Source of the DNA: Anaerolineae bacterium
GTDB lineage: Bacteria; Chloroflexota; Anaerolineae; Aggregatilineales; UBA3940
Assembly: GCA_016926255.1 (NCBI GenBank)
Contig: JAFGOY010000013.1
Span: 66,139-130,138 of the forward strand
DNA: 64,000 nucleotides
Direction of reading: 5' to 3'
Each line of letters begins with the position of its first letter. Position 1 is the stretch's first letter. Shown here piece by piece: positions 50,368 to 59,414 of this stretch. The notes under the pieces are model-generated. The model ran no database searches. It worked only from the letters and a program-made list of their open reading frames with translations, and had not been told where the DNA came from. A program made the position numbers and the translations under genes.

Positions 50368-52401
50368 ATGGGAAACCGGATAACGATTTCCTGGAATGAC
50401 ATTCAACTGGATAAACTGGTTGACGCCACCTTCGACGGGACGGAGGTGCTTCAACATACCCTTGCGGCGCGGAATATCCGGGCGTCAAGCGCGCGGCAGG
50501 CCGGGCTTCGTTTGCTGACCACCATCGACTCACAGCCGGTGATCAGCGCGCTCGGCGCGGAGTTCATGCCCGATCAGACCGGCCAACTGCTGATTCTGGT
50601 CGTGGTTTCCGCCGATGATATCCCGATCAGGGGTGTATTCAACGGCCTGATCAAGCACCTGGCACAGAGTGTCATTGACGGCGCATTGATGACCCCCGAA
50701 ATCGGTCAACTGGGTTCCGGCGTGCTGATGTTCGACCGGGCGCAGATTCAGCCGGACGAAACACCGCCTGCCCTGATGCAGTGGCTGGCGGGGGCGGTGA
50801 TCAAGCTCCTGGTGGCCGATACCAAGGGGATGACAGACGAAGAACTGGCTGCGCTCCTGCAGGTGGGCGACCAGGTAAGTATCATTGCATTTGAAGAATC
50901 CGAAGAAGAAGCTAAAGAGCCAGAGGAATTTACCCCTGACCATGACCCCCTGATCGATCTCGAACCATACGACGGGCCGCCGAGCGAGGACGAACCGGCA
51001 GAACTCGAACCGGCGGGACTTGATGTGGTCGCACAGAAAGCCGACGACACGATCCAGATTTCGGCCAAGCACATTGTCCACGAAGGGCTTCGGGCGGCAA
51101 CACGCGCCAAGCGGCTGGCCGAACTTGAACGGCTGGCCGAACTCGAACAGCTGGCAAAGCTTGAAAAGGCGGCACAGGCCAAAGACCTCGAAAAACGGAT
51201 CGGAGACATGCAGGCAGTGGCCCACGAAGCGGCAGAGGCCGATCAACAACCGGCTGATGACGAACCGGGACGGGGTCACTACCACATCACTACCGAACAA
51301 CCCATCGAAACCGAACCGATGGCCGAACGCAACAAACTGATCGAGAGACACGCCGTCGACGCAATGGGCGAGTATGTCGAACCCGGTGATACACCCAGAC
51401 ACATAGTAGAGCTTGACGCCGGGCAGCCAATAGTTGTCGATGACGAACGCCGACGGAAACTGAAACAACTGGCCGAGATGGAACTCCGCGCGCAGGCGGA
51501 ACGACTGGCCGCCGCCAGCAAAAAACTCGAAGGTGACCCGACCGGCGCCGGGAAAGCGTTCGACCCGGCCCAGATGTCAGTTCTGGACCGGCAGCTTGAA
51601 GCGGAACGGCTGGCCGAACTGGGGAGAGAGGCCGAGGAAGCACGGCGATCCCAGATACAGCAGCTGGCAGCGTTCGAACTGGAAGCCAAAAACGAACTCG
51701 CAGTCGAAGTGACGACAGAGCAGATGGTCGATACCGGCAGCCAGATGATTGCCTATGAAACACCATTGGGGGCCGAACTCGAAGAGGAAATCGGCTCAAG
51801 CAGTGATTCGACGCTGATTGTCAGAGATGAAAGTGAACGCCTCGCAAAGGCTATCGTCAAGGTTCAGTTGGAAGCGCAGCCCCTCTCTGAAAGGGACCTG
51901 GAGCAACTCCTCGACGCCCTGGAAACCGATAGAAATGGCCACGGCGAAGCCGCTTCCGACAATTTTGCCATCGCAGACAACCTGGAAGACAACCTGAACG
52001 ATGCGCTGGTACTGGGCAAGAAGACAACCCAGGAACGCAGAGTGACACCTGCGCCATCTCTTGAAGATTTCTTCCCGGAACAGGATGCCCTCACCTTATC
52101 CCCTGACGCAACCGAGGCAGAAATGGTCGAACACCTCGACCGGCTCCAGACGATGCCAGCACTGGATGATGAAGAGGACTTCATCGCCGATTTCCCCCGC
52201 TACCAATATCCGCCGCCGACTTTTACGCGGACAGCCGAGGGAGAAGAAATCACCCAGGCGATGTGTGCGGCGTGTGGACGCTACAGCGCGGTCGAGGTCA
52301 GGCCAAATGTATATCGGTGTACGGTCTGCAACGCACTGGTCGAATATGACTCGACCACCATACCAGAATCCTCGCAGCAGCACGACAAATTCGAACCCTA
52401 A
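50368..52401 (+). CDS. Coiled-coil protein with C-terminal zinc ribbon, unknown family
   Basis: About 677 residues, cytoplasmic, very acidic. Residues 1-130 look globular (ITISWNDIQLDKLVDATFDG; LLILVVVSADDIPIRGVFNGLIKHLAQS). The rest alternates acidic, probably disordered stretches with heptad-type helices: about 247-285 (KRLAELERLAELEQLAKLEK), 361-388 and 405-447. The last 45 residues hold a CX2C-X14-CX2C zinc ribbon (about 632-653, MCAACGRYS...YRCTVCNALVEYD). I do not recognise the family. The FHA-protein gene follows 55 bases downstream with no terminator between, so the two probably form an operon. GGGAG is about nine bases before ATG 50368. Confidence 0.8.
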   Translation: MGNRITISWNDIQLDKLVDATFDGTEVLQHTLAARNIRASSARQAGLRLLTTIDSQPVISALGAEFMPDQTGQLLILVVVSADDIPIRGVFNGLIKHLAQSVIDGALMTPEIGQLGSGVLMFDRAQIQPDETPPALMQWLAGAVIKLLVADTKGMTDEELAALLQVGDQVSIIAFEESEEEAKEPEEFTPDHDPLIDLEPYDGPPSEDEPAELEPAGLDVVAQKADDTIQISAKHIVHEGLRAATRAKRLAELERLAELEQLAKLEKAAQAKDLEKRIGDMQAVAHEAAEADQQPADDEPGRGHYHITTEQPIETEPMAERNKLIERHAVDAMGEYVEPGDTPRHIVELDAGQPIVVDDERRRKLKQLAEMELRAQAERLAAASKKLEGDPTGAGKAFDPAQMSVLDRQLEAERLAELGREAEEARRSQIQQLAAFELEAKNELAVEVTTEQMVDTGSQMIAYETPLGAELEEEIGSSSDSTLIVRDESERLAKAIVKVQLEAQPLSERDLEQLLDALETDRNGHGEAASDNFAIADNLEDNLNDALVLGKKTTQERRVTPAPSLEDFFPEQDALTLSPDATEAEMVEHLDRLQTMPALDDEEDFIADFPRYQYPPPTFTRTAEGEEITQAMCAACGRYSAVEVRPNVYRCTVCNALVEYDSTTIPESSQQHDKFEP

Positions 52402-52456
52402 CCCGATCAGGGACAAGACTCCTAACCGGTTTTGCGATATCTTATCGAGGTAAACC

Positions 52457-53029
52457 ATGGACGACGACAACATCCAGACAGGCGACGAAACATATATCAT
52501 TTCGTCGGAAAACGCTGCCGACATTATGGGCACGATCTTCAGCCGCTTTATCACCGATTACAAACCGTTCGGGTTTGAGAGGGCCGGAACGGAACTGACT
52601 TATCACCCACTGCCGTATCTGCCCGGCCCGGAAGACGAATACCTGTTGAAAACCCCCTGGCGAATTGAACTTGAACTACAAACCGACCAGGAAAAGACGA
52701 TGGTCGTCGGGCTGGACCTGTACGGCGATATCATCCTCGGGCGGGGAGAAAGCCAGGAAGGGCGCATCATCCTTGACCTTGAACCCTACGGTGCAAAAGA
52801 ACTGGGGATTTCACGCGAGCATCTGATGCTGCGGCCCTCTGAGCAGCGCCTTTTTGCCATCGAGCAGGGCAGCACTAACGGCACCACGATCAACGGCGTA
52901 TCCGCCGGGAGGGGGATCGTGATCGAGCTTCACAACGACGACCTGCTGGCCCTGGGAAACATGATTCTGATTCTGCGGATCATCAAAATGCCCGACACCG
53001 ATCCTGATCAGAGAAGCGTAATCTTCTAA
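52457..53029 (+). CDS. FHA-domain protein
   Basis: A 190-residue protein. The C-terminal 110 residues form a forkhead-associated domain, which binds phosphothreonine: GDIILGRGESQEG, GISREHLMLRPSEQRLFAIEQGSTNGTTING and GDDLLALGNMILILRII-type ending. The diagnostic Gly-Arg, Ser-Arg-His-equivalent (SREH) and Ser-Thr-Asn-Gly residues are all present. The first 75 residues are unassigned (IMGTIFSRFITDYKPFGFERAGTE). Adjacent to the coiled-coil zinc-ribbon gene. A phosphothreonine source would be a Ser/Thr kinase; the kinase-like protein at 7182-9653 is predicted inactive. Confidence 0.93.
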   Translation: MDDDNIQTGDETYIISSENAADIMGTIFSRFITDYKPFGFERAGTELTYHPLPYLPGPEDEYLLKTPWRIELELQTDQEKTMVVGLDLYGDIILGRGESQEGRIILDLEPYGAKELGISREHLMLRPSEQRLFAIEQGSTNGTTINGVSAGRGIVIELHNDDLLALGNMILILRIIKMPDTDPDQRSVIF

Positions 53030-53030
53030 C

Positions 53031-53059
53031 AAAAGGGGGAGCATCGGCTCCCCTCTTTT
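53031..53059. terminator. Bidirectional terminator after the FHA gene
   Basis: AAAAGGGGGAGC-atcg-GCTCCCCTCTTTT. It serves the FHA gene and the convergent DUF1028 gene. Confidence 0.92.
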
Positions 53060-53090
53060 GACTCATCCAATCACGTGAATATAACCTATC

Positions 53091-54032
53091 TTATTGTTTC
53101 TCTTCGGTGTCTGCTTTCGCCTTGATCCTGGCGACTGTCTCTTTGTCTGATGGGAAAGAACCAGCCTCGACCAGCCGGTCGATCAGGTCAAGCCAGAACG
53201 GTTCGACCTTGAAGACCTCTTCAAAGACGGTGAGCGCCTCGTCAAGATGACCATGCTTGGCGAGAGTAGTCGCATACCAGAACTGGGGTTCACGCGTCCC
53301 GACGGCCAGGCCGCGCAGATTCGAATAACATTTCTTTGCCTCGTCAAGATTGCCGACTTCGACGGCATAGGTCGCCTGAGCGTGTAACTCATAGCCGCGC
53401 TGAACGGTCAGCAAGCGGCGGAGATCGATCAACGGGTGTTTGCTGTCGTCGACTCGCAGATCAGTGATCATCCTGCGGTCTATCGGATCATCGGAGCCGG
53501 GAACGACGAGCAGGGCCGCCGACTGCTTGCCACGCACATCACCACCGGCATCCTCACCTGCCTCCAGCACGCGGAGCAGCCGCTCGCTAAAATCGCCGAT
53601 GTCATCCGCGACCGCCCTCTTGTACGCGTCGACCATCGCCTCCAGGACTTCTTCGCCCCCTAGTAGATTCCCCTGGACGCTGAACTGGTCGCCAGTGATA
53701 TGCCCCGCATAAGCCACACATTTTTCGCCGGTGTGGGCGACCACCTGCCCCCGTTTGTCGATCATCGCCACCTGACGTTCGGCGCTGCGCGGATCGGCGG
53801 CCACCATCGCCGCGACGGTCTGTTCGGCAGTTTTGCCCGCCCGCATCATATCCAGCCCCAGGCTACCATAGATCGCATCGACCTGGGCCTGGATGACGAC
53901 CGCCCCAATTCCTCGTTCGATCCAGGGGGTGAGCGAGCCAACGGCGAACCAGTGGCTCTGAACAGCTATTCCAAATTGACCAGTTTTTTTATGCCTGGCT
54001 ACGATACTGTAGGTATTGACCATCGCAGTCAT
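53091..54032 (-). CDS. DUF1028 protein with C-terminal helical repeat extension
   Basis: A protein of about 313 residues. Residues 1-215 match DUF1028, an Ntn-hydrolase-like fold of unknown substrate: TYSIVARHKKTGQFGIAVQSHWFAVGSLTPWIERGIGAVVIQAQVD, then DKRGQVVAHTGEKCVAYAGHITGDQFSVQGNLLGGEEVLEAM and AGGDVRGKQSAALLVV. The last 100 residues look like TPR-type helices (YAVEVGNLDEAKKCYSNLRG; FEEVFKVEPFWLDLIDRLVEAG). The ATG at 54032 follows a GGGGGAAG site; the in-frame ATG at 54023 is an alternative. Confidence 0.9.
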   Translation of the reverse strand: MTAMVNTYSIVARHKKTGQFGIAVQSHWFAVGSLTPWIERGIGAVVIQAQVDAIYGSLGLDMMRAGKTAEQTVAAMVAADPRSAERQVAMIDKRGQVVAHTGEKCVAYAGHITGDQFSVQGNLLGGEEVLEAMVDAYKRAVADDIGDFSERLLRVLEAGEDAGGDVRGKQSAALLVVPGSDDPIDRRMITDLRVDDSKHPLIDLRRLLTVQRGYELHAQATYAVEVGNLDEAKKCYSNLRGLAVGTREPQFWYATTLAKHGHLDEALTVFEEVFKVEPFWLDLIDRLVEAGSFPSDKETVARIKAKADTEEKQ

Positions 54033-54130
54033 CAATACTTCCCCCCCTGTATTTTTGAGAGCAAAAAGGTTCCCAATCCCGATGCATATCGTCTCATGAC
54101 TTGGCTATTCGCGCAAGTGTCCCATCCGAT

Positions 54131-54880
54131 CTACAAAGGCGGATCAAAGACACCCGACCACTGCGCTTCGGCGATGATATGGCCCTGCATGGCGTCGAGA
54201 ATCTCGCCCGGCGTGGCATCGGGCGGCACGTCGAGAACGATATCGAGGGCATAGACAGCGATCACATAACGATGCTGTTCGGGCGGGCAGGGGCCATCAT
54301 AGCCGATCAACCTGACCGGCGAACCGCCGGGGAACACTGCCCCAGGGCCCTCATACCGGGCGAAATCGTTGCTCCCCTGCATCGCCCCACCCTCCAGGGC
54401 AACTCCGGCGGGAACGCCTTCGCCAAAGCCAGTGGTGTCGGGCGGGATATTGTAGACGATCCAATGAACAAACCCGGCGCTCACCGATGCCCCCATCGCC
54501 ATATCAGCGTCGGGATCGACCATAAACAGGAGCAGGCTGGCCGCATCCGGCGGCACATTCGACCAGCTAACAGCCGGTGACACGTTATCGCCAAAACACG
54601 AGTGGCGATCAGGGATCGCGGCACCGTTTCCAAACGAGGGCGAGGAAACGGCAAACAAGCCGCTTGGTTCTCCGGTCGATTCGGGTTCGGCTGCCGGGTC
54701 TTCGGGCTGAGTGATGGCTTCTTCAGCCGGAGATTCTGTCGACGGTAAGGCCGGTTCTTCTACCGGTTCAACAACGGCGCCCGGCGGTGGCTCATCAACT
54801 GCGGGTGCGGCTGATCCACACCCGGTTACCAGCACGGCGGCAAATATTACTATCGCCAACAGCATCAATGAACGTTTCAT
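54131..54880 (-). CDS. PEBP-like (YbhB/YbcL) lipoprotein
   Basis: A protein of about 249 residues. The lipoprotein signal RSLMLLAIVIFAAVLVTGC ends in a lipobox Cys. A Pro/Glu-rich spacer of about 60 residues leads to a phosphatidylethanolamine-binding-protein-like domain: FAVSSPSFGNGAAIPDRHSCFGDNVSPAVSWSNVP, LLLFMVDPDADM, FVHWIVYNIPPD, GYDGPCPP and HRYVIAVYALD. These are the YbhB/YbcL (Raf kinase inhibitor-like) signatures, including the DPDA/HW pocket residues. Its ligand in bacteria is not established. ATG 54880 has GGAAAGA just upstream; a start at 54916 would place an odd leader before the signal peptide. Confidence 0.93.
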   Translation of the reverse strand: MKRSLMLLAIVIFAAVLVTGCGSAAPAVDEPPPGAVVEPVEEPALPSTESPAEEAITQPEDPAAEPESTGEPSGLFAVSSPSFGNGAAIPDRHSCFGDNVSPAVSWSNVPPDAASLLLFMVDPDADMAMGASVSAGFVHWIVYNIPPDTTGFGEGVPAGVALEGGAMQGSNDFARYEGPGAVFPGGSPVRLIGYDGPCPPEQHRYVIAVYALDIVLDVPPDATPGEILDAMQGHIIAEAQWSGVFDPPL

Positions 54881-54922
54881 TCTTTCCACTTTCTTATCTA
54901 TCACTACTGCGGGCAATTTATC

Positions 54923-54946
54923 CCCGGCGCTGAAGCACCGGGCTAA
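54923..54946. repeat. Short hairpin repeat, family B
   Basis: CCCGG-CGCTGAAGCA-CCGGG followed by CTAA, identical to 40744-40767 except one base in the loop; the preceding GCGGGCA is shared too. It lies upstream of the PEBP-like gene. Confidence 0.75.
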
Positions 54947-55055
54947 ATAACGGTATCGAACCCCGGTAGAGAGACGATTTCCAGTCGTAGGGCCGCCCCC
55001 ACGAGACGGGATCGGGATTTGTAATACATCTGAAAGATCGGATTAGCAGGACACG

Positions 55056-56117
55056 CTAGGCCGCACGACCGGATTCGATGGCATCGAGCCAGGCGTAGAG
55101 ATCGGTTGAGCGGAGCTGATTCAGCCAGCGGCGGGCTTCTTCACAGGCGGCATACCACTCCGACGGGCGAGACTGCATCCCCAGCGAACGATACGCCTCC
55201 AGACGGCGCAGCGCAATCTCGGCCTCGGTACGCCGCCAGCCCAGCCCGGCAAGCTGACCCAGTGCCCGGTCGTAGTAACCGACGGCCCCGACTGCATCGT
55301 TTTGCCCCAGGCAGGATTCGGCCAGAAGCCGGTAGGATTCGGCGAGATGGGCCACATTGATCGACGGTTCGACCAGCGGCAAAGTCTCCTCGACCAGCGC
55401 GGCGGCATCCCGGTACCGGGTCCGGGCGAGCATCATATCAGCCGCTGCAAGGAGCGCCGCATTTCGATCAAGGAACATCGCCTCCCGGTCAAAACCTTCT
55501 GCCGCCGAGCGATACAATCTCTGCGAATCCTCCCAGCGCCCGACCCAGGCCAGCGCCGCCGCTTGCAGCATTTCACGATGGGGCCAGGGCCAATCGAAAC
55601 GGGGCAGCGCCTCAAGTGCCAGCGACCGCGCCTTTTCGCCGTTACCGAGCGCGGCCAGCGCATACGCTTCGACGAGTTTGAACCGCGCCGGGAGATCGCC
55701 GGGCAGCGCGACTTCTTTCATCTCGCCAACGACATCGCCCACAGCCTGGGAATAGCCAACCCGGTCGGTTTCGAGCCAGGCGTAGAGCATCAGTTCACGG
55801 GCATATAAGCCGGGGATATTCAAGCGCCCGCGAGAGGACTCGATCACGGCCTGAGTGGTCAGGTCAAGGGCAGTGGAGAGATACCCCAACCAGTGCAAAT
55901 TGGCAGAAGCAGCATAATAGCCAATGACCACCCGCCACAGGCGTTCGTCCAACGCATCGATAAGTTCGGCCAGGATGGGGAGGGAATCGAGGGCGAGGGT
56001 ATAGTCCGAGCGGAAATAAGCCTCGTTGAAGGTCACGAAGCAGGAGACGAGCGCCGATTTTCCCTCGGATTCGAGACGGGGATATTCACCGTCAAGCCAT
56101 TGTCTCAAGGCAGGCAC
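55056..56117 (-). CDS. TPR-like helical repeat protein
   Basis: A protein of about 353 residues made almost wholly of helical repeats, resembling the TPR region of MalT-type regulators: FNEAYFRSDYTLALDSLPILAELI, YYAASANLHWLGYLSTALDLTTQAVI, AALAWVGRWEDSQRLYRSAAEG and YRLLAESCLGQNDAVGAVGYYDRALGQLAGLG. There is no DNA-binding or membrane segment. The GTG at 56117 is the best start, seven bases after GGAGG. The methyltransferase stop is 27 bases upstream on the same strand, so the two genes form an operon. Function unknown; a protein-binding role is inferred. Confidence 0.7.
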   Translation of the reverse strand: MPALRQWLDGEYPRLESEGKSALVSCFVTFNEAYFRSDYTLALDSLPILAELIDALDERLWRVVIGYYAASANLHWLGYLSTALDLTTQAVIESSRGRLNIPGLYARELMLYAWLETDRVGYSQAVGDVVGEMKEVALPGDLPARFKLVEAYALAALGNGEKARSLALEALPRFDWPWPHREMLQAAALAWVGRWEDSQRLYRSAAEGFDREAMFLDRNAALLAAADMMLARTRYRDAAALVEETLPLVEPSINVAHLAESYRLLAESCLGQNDAVGAVGYYDRALGQLAGLGWRRTEAEIALRRLEAYRSLGMQSRPSEWYAACEEARRWLNQLRSTDLYAWLDAIESGRAA

Positions 56118-56144
56118 CGAACGACCTCCAAAAACCAACAACCA

Positions 56145-56915
56145 TCAGGGCGAGGTGCAGACTATCGCAAAAAGGCGGTGCGGGATAGAGAGCGGATCGG
56201 CGGGGAACCGGTCGGCGAGCATGGCCGCGTGTTCGGAGTCGAATTGTTCAATCCGTTCGGGGGATAACATCACACCGATCCCGGCACTGGCCCTGACCCG
56301 GCCTCGCCAGGCTTCATGAGAATACTCGACCGGCACATCACATGAAAAGGTTTCGATATCGACGAAACCAGCCATCTGGATATCGGGCAGGGCGTGGGCG
56401 TGAATGCCATGGCCGTTCGATCCACCCCAGGCCGGACTGACCTCCAGGACCATCTGCTCGGATGCCTCGACGACATTCCCGGGCAGCGGCAGCCAGTCGA
56501 AATGGGCGATGACCAATCGCCCACCCGGTACCAGCAGATGCCGGCACGATCTGGCAACCACCGGGCCATCGAACCAGTGCCAGCACTGCCCGGCGATCAC
56601 ACAATCAAAGGAGGCCGTTTTGTATGGGAACTGCTCGGCTTTACCGGTGACATACTGCGCCGGTTGACCGGCATCCTGACCCAGATGATGGGCAGCCCGG
56701 AGCATCGGGAAGGAATGATCGAAGCCGACGACAGAGCAGCCGCGCCGGGCCAATGCATTGGCAATCGTCCCGGTGCCGGTGCCCAGATCGAGAATGGCCT
56801 GATCGGGCTGGCCGATGCCATAAGGAGCCAGTCGATCATAGAGTTGATCGGGGAAACCGGCGCGGTAGGTAACATAATCGTTGACCGTTGGGCCAAAATC
56901 GGCGGCCTTCATCAT
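56145..56915 (-). CDS. Class I SAM-dependent methyltransferase
   Basis: A protein of about 256 residues with a Rossmann-fold methyltransferase domain. Motif I is ILDLGTGTGTIANALARRG; further motifs are VVGFDHSFPMLRAA, FDCVIAGQCWHWFDGP and LLVPGGRLVIAHFDW. The WHWFD segment is typical of the Methyltransf_11-type, UbiE/COQ5-like small-molecule enzymes. The substrate is unknown. The ATG at 56915 (or 56912) lies after GGAGGAGAGG. It is first in an operon with the TPR-like gene. Confidence 0.9.
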   Translation of the reverse strand: MMKAADFGPTVNDYVTYRAGFPDQLYDRLAPYGIGQPDQAILDLGTGTGTIANALARRGCSVVGFDHSFPMLRAAHHLGQDAGQPAQYVTGKAEQFPYKTASFDCVIAGQCWHWFDGPVVARSCRHLLVPGGRLVIAHFDWLPLPGNVVEASEQMVLEVSPAWGGSNGHGIHAHALPDIQMAGFVDIETFSCDVPVEYSHEAWRGRVRASAGIGVMLSPERIEQFDSEHAAMLADRFPADPLSIPHRLFAIVCTSP

Positions 56916-57010
56916 CTCTGCAGCCTCTCCTCCTGATACAATCAACCGGGGTGAGCCATACTCCTGCCCCACCCCAGCCTTGTTCCTTTCAAGTAAGATG
57001 ATACGTCAAA

Positions 57011-58552
57011 TCAGTAGGCCCTTGAGAAATACGCCTGGCCGAAGGCCGGTTCTCCGCAGACCGTACACTTTTGGCCTTTGGGATTCCACTCCTCGTTTTT
57101 GTCGAGCGGGAAGCAGCGTGAGGTCGCTTTGGTTTCCTCTTTGATTCTATCCTCACATTCCGGTTTGCCGCAGTGCCAGATCAATGCCCAGCCGTCCTCG
57201 ACGATCTTCTTCATCTCGTCGTAGGATTTGGCCTCATGGAGATTCTCGTCTCTAAAGGCGGTGGCCTGCATCAGCATATTGCGCTGGATCAGGTTCAGGC
57301 GGCGGGTGATCTTGGGGATCAGGTTATCACGCGAGACGGCCTGTTTGCCCTCTTTGCCAGGCACATCACGCCGGGCGAGCATCACCGAGTTCTTCTCCAG
57401 GTCGCGCGGGCCGATCTCCATGCGGAGCGGCACACCGCGCATCTCCCAGTCATTCATCTTGAAGCCGGGGGTCAGCCCTTCACGCTCGTCGATCTTGACG
57501 CGGATGCCAACACTGATCAGCGGCTCGCAGATGTCGAGCACCGCTTCCATGACGTTCTTTTTCTCCTCGTCGCTGCGGTAGATCGGGATGACGACAAGCT
57601 GGATCGGGGCCAGGCGCGGCGGCAGCCGGAGGCCCTGATCGTCGCCATGCGCCATGATAATCGCGCCGACCATGCGGGTGCTCATCCCCCAGGAGGTCGT
57701 CCAGCAGAACTGCTGCTCATTCTTTTCGTCGGTGTACTTAATATCGAAGGTCCTGGCGAAATTCTGGCCGAGATCGTGCGAGGTGCCCGCCTGGAGCGCC
57801 CACTTGTTACCCATCATCGCCTCGATGGTATAAGACGCCACTGCCCCGGCGAAACGCTCCTGGTCGCTCTTACGGCCTTTGATCACCGGGATCGCGGCCT
57901 CGTTGATCGCGAAGTCGGCATACACGTCGAGCATGCGCAGGGTTTCCTGGACGGCTTCCTCCTGTGTGGCGTGGGCGGTGTGCCCCTCCTGCCAGAGAAA
58001 TTCAGAGGTTCGCAGGAACAGGCGGGTGCGCATCTCCCAGCGAACGACGTTGGCCCACTGGTTGATCAGCAGCGGCAGGTCGCGGTGTGACTGAATCCAC
58101 TGCGAAAACATGTGGCCGATGACCGTCTCGGAGGTTGGGCGCACGACCAGCGGCTCTTCAAGCTCCTTACCACCGCCATGCGTGACGACGGCGAGTTCGG
58201 GAGCAAACCCTTCGACGTGCTCCGCCTCTTTCTCGATGAAGCTCATCGGAATGAAGAGCGGGAAATAGGCATTCTGATGGCCGGTTGCTTTGAAACGCTT
58301 GTCAAGCTCGCCCTGAATGTTCTCCCAGAGCGCATAACCGTAGGGCTTGATCACCATGCAGCCGCGCACCGGACCGTAATCGGCGAGATCGGCCTTCTGG
58401 ACGACATCGGTATACCAACGGGAATAGTCTTCCTGGCGCGGGGTTACACCGACACTGCCCTTAGTCGACTTTTCCACCTGATTCTCAGTATTCTTCTCTT
58501 CTTCCTTTTTGGGCTTTTCCTGTGGTTTCGCCTTTTTGTCTTGCGATGCCAT
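57011..58552 (-). CDS. proS: Prolyl-tRNA synthetase, archaeal/eukaryotic type
   Basis: A 513-residue class II synthetase of the type without the bacterial editing domain. The first 35 residues are a Lys/Glu-rich extension. Class II motifs are FPLFIPMSFIEKEAEHVEGFAPE, VVRPTSETVIGHMFSQWIQSH, the motif 2 loop RWEMRTRLFLRTSEFLWQEGHTAH and motif 3 GDDQGLRLPPRLAPIQLVVIP. The C-terminal anticodon and zinc-like domain has CGKPECEDRIKEETKATSRC and CTVCGEPAFGQAYFSRAY, ending in the Tyr typical of this type. No T-box leader is present upstream. Start ATG 58552 follows a GAGAGGAAG site. Confidence 0.97.
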   Translation of the reverse strand: MASQDKKAKPQEKPKKEEEKNTENQVEKSTKGSVGVTPRQEDYSRWYTDVVQKADLADYGPVRGCMVIKPYGYALWENIQGELDKRFKATGHQNAYFPLFIPMSFIEKEAEHVEGFAPELAVVTHGGGKELEEPLVVRPTSETVIGHMFSQWIQSHRDLPLLINQWANVVRWEMRTRLFLRTSEFLWQEGHTAHATQEEAVQETLRMLDVYADFAINEAAIPVIKGRKSDQERFAGAVASYTIEAMMGNKWALQAGTSHDLGQNFARTFDIKYTDEKNEQQFCWTTSWGMSTRMVGAIIMAHGDDQGLRLPPRLAPIQLVVIPIYRSDEEKKNVMEAVLDICEPLISVGIRVKIDEREGLTPGFKMNDWEMRGVPLRMEIGPRDLEKNSVMLARRDVPGKEGKQAVSRDNLIPKITRRLNLIQRNMLMQATAFRDENLHEAKSYDEMKKIVEDGWALIWHCGKPECEDRIKEETKATSRCFPLDKNEEWNPKGQKCTVCGEPAFGQAYFSRAY

Positions 58553-58717
58553 GCCGGCTTCCTCTCTTAGAAACTGGTTTCCTGCTTCCAGCTAGAAGCG
58601 TCATCCTCTTATTGGTATTGCATGACCCTAGTTTAGCGTGAACTCCGTTTACGAGAAAGTGCTATTAACAGGCAACTCACCAGGAGACTACATACCCAGG
58701 TTCAAAACCTGCCCCTG

Positions 58718-58746
58718 TTGCGGCGTTCATCGCCACAGGTTATACT
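58718..58746 (+). promoter_or_regulatory. Possible promoter of rpsO
   Basis: TTGCGG (58718-58723), a 17-base spacer and TATACT (58741-58746). The spacer lies within an imperfect hairpin (about 58713-58739). It leaves a leader of about 70 nt before the rpsO ATG at 58825. Confidence 0.4.
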
Positions 58747-58824
58747 CACGCCGCTGGAATCCAGCAAATTCGACCGGCAGGCCATTCTCCGCCTGCCTGG
58801 TGACAGAAAAGGAGATCGTAGCAG

Positions 58825-59094
58825 ATGCCATTAGAACCTGAAGTGAAACAAGCACTCATCAAGGATTACGGCACGCACGAAAAAGATACCGGCTCATCAC
58901 AGGTGCAGATCGCGATTCTGACCAAACGAATCGAAGACCTGATCGAACACCTGAAGGTGCATAAGCACGATGAGCACACCCGGCGTGGGCTTCTCAAGCT
59001 GGTCGGGCGGCGGCGCCGCCTGCTGGCTTACCTTCGCCGAACCCAACCTGACGAATACAAGGCATTGATTCAACGGTTGGGACTGCGTCGCTAG
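58825..59094 (+). CDS. rpsO: 30S ribosomal protein S15
   Basis: An 89-residue primary 16S rRNA-binding protein. Typical segments: [61 protein letters not shown]. All S15 rRNA-contact residues of the HDxH...R loop are present. A strong AAAGGAG lies upstream. It precedes pnp, the arrangement common across bacteria. In E. coli S15 represses its own mRNA; the leader here is too short to confirm the same fold. Confidence 0.99.
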   Translation: MPLEPEVKQALIKDYGTHEKDTGSSQVQIAILTKRIEDLIEHLKVHKHDEHTRRGLLKLVGRRRRLLAYLRRTQPDEYKALIQRLGLRR

Positions 59095-59414
59095 AACCGG
59101 TCAGAGCACCGGAAACAATCGACGTAAAACTCTTGCGAGTAGAGAGAAGCCAGTGCTTGAAACAAGTATTTGCCCCTCTACTCGCTTGTTGTTTCGGTAA
59201 GAGTCATTATACTTGACTCAGAAAGCCTGGAGTTGCAGGCATTGGAAAACTCTATCAAGAGAGCAGCACGGTGAGAATAGTGAGGAACTCACCCACAAAA
59301 GACCGGGGATTTCTGCTTTCTTGATATCGATTTCCAGTTCCTGACCTCCGGGCAGCGGAGATGCACCATCGAAATGGCTGCATCATCATTATTGCTATGG
59401 AGGCAATTTAACAA
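59095..59414. other. rpsO-pnp intergenic region
   Basis: A 320-base gap with no gene on either strand that I can support. It carries the long hairpin at 59135-59185 and an ordinary GGAGG site for pnp near 59400. No clear promoter was found for pnp, so it may be cotranscribed with rpsO. Confidence 0.5.
59135..59185 (+). other. Long hairpin in the rpsO-pnp leader
   Basis: GCGAGTAGAG / CTCTACTCGC, a perfect 10-bp outer stem, with a shorter inner pairing (AGTGCTTG / CAAGTATT with wobbles). ACTCTT and AAGAGT flank it further out. The position matches the RNase III hairpin of E. coli pnp, where cleavage starts autoregulation by PNPase. Confidence 0.6.

Noticed and set aside
58553-58824. T-box or other tRNA-sensing leader for proS
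   Set aside because: No T-box core, terminator or stem I segment is present in the region upstream of the proS start.
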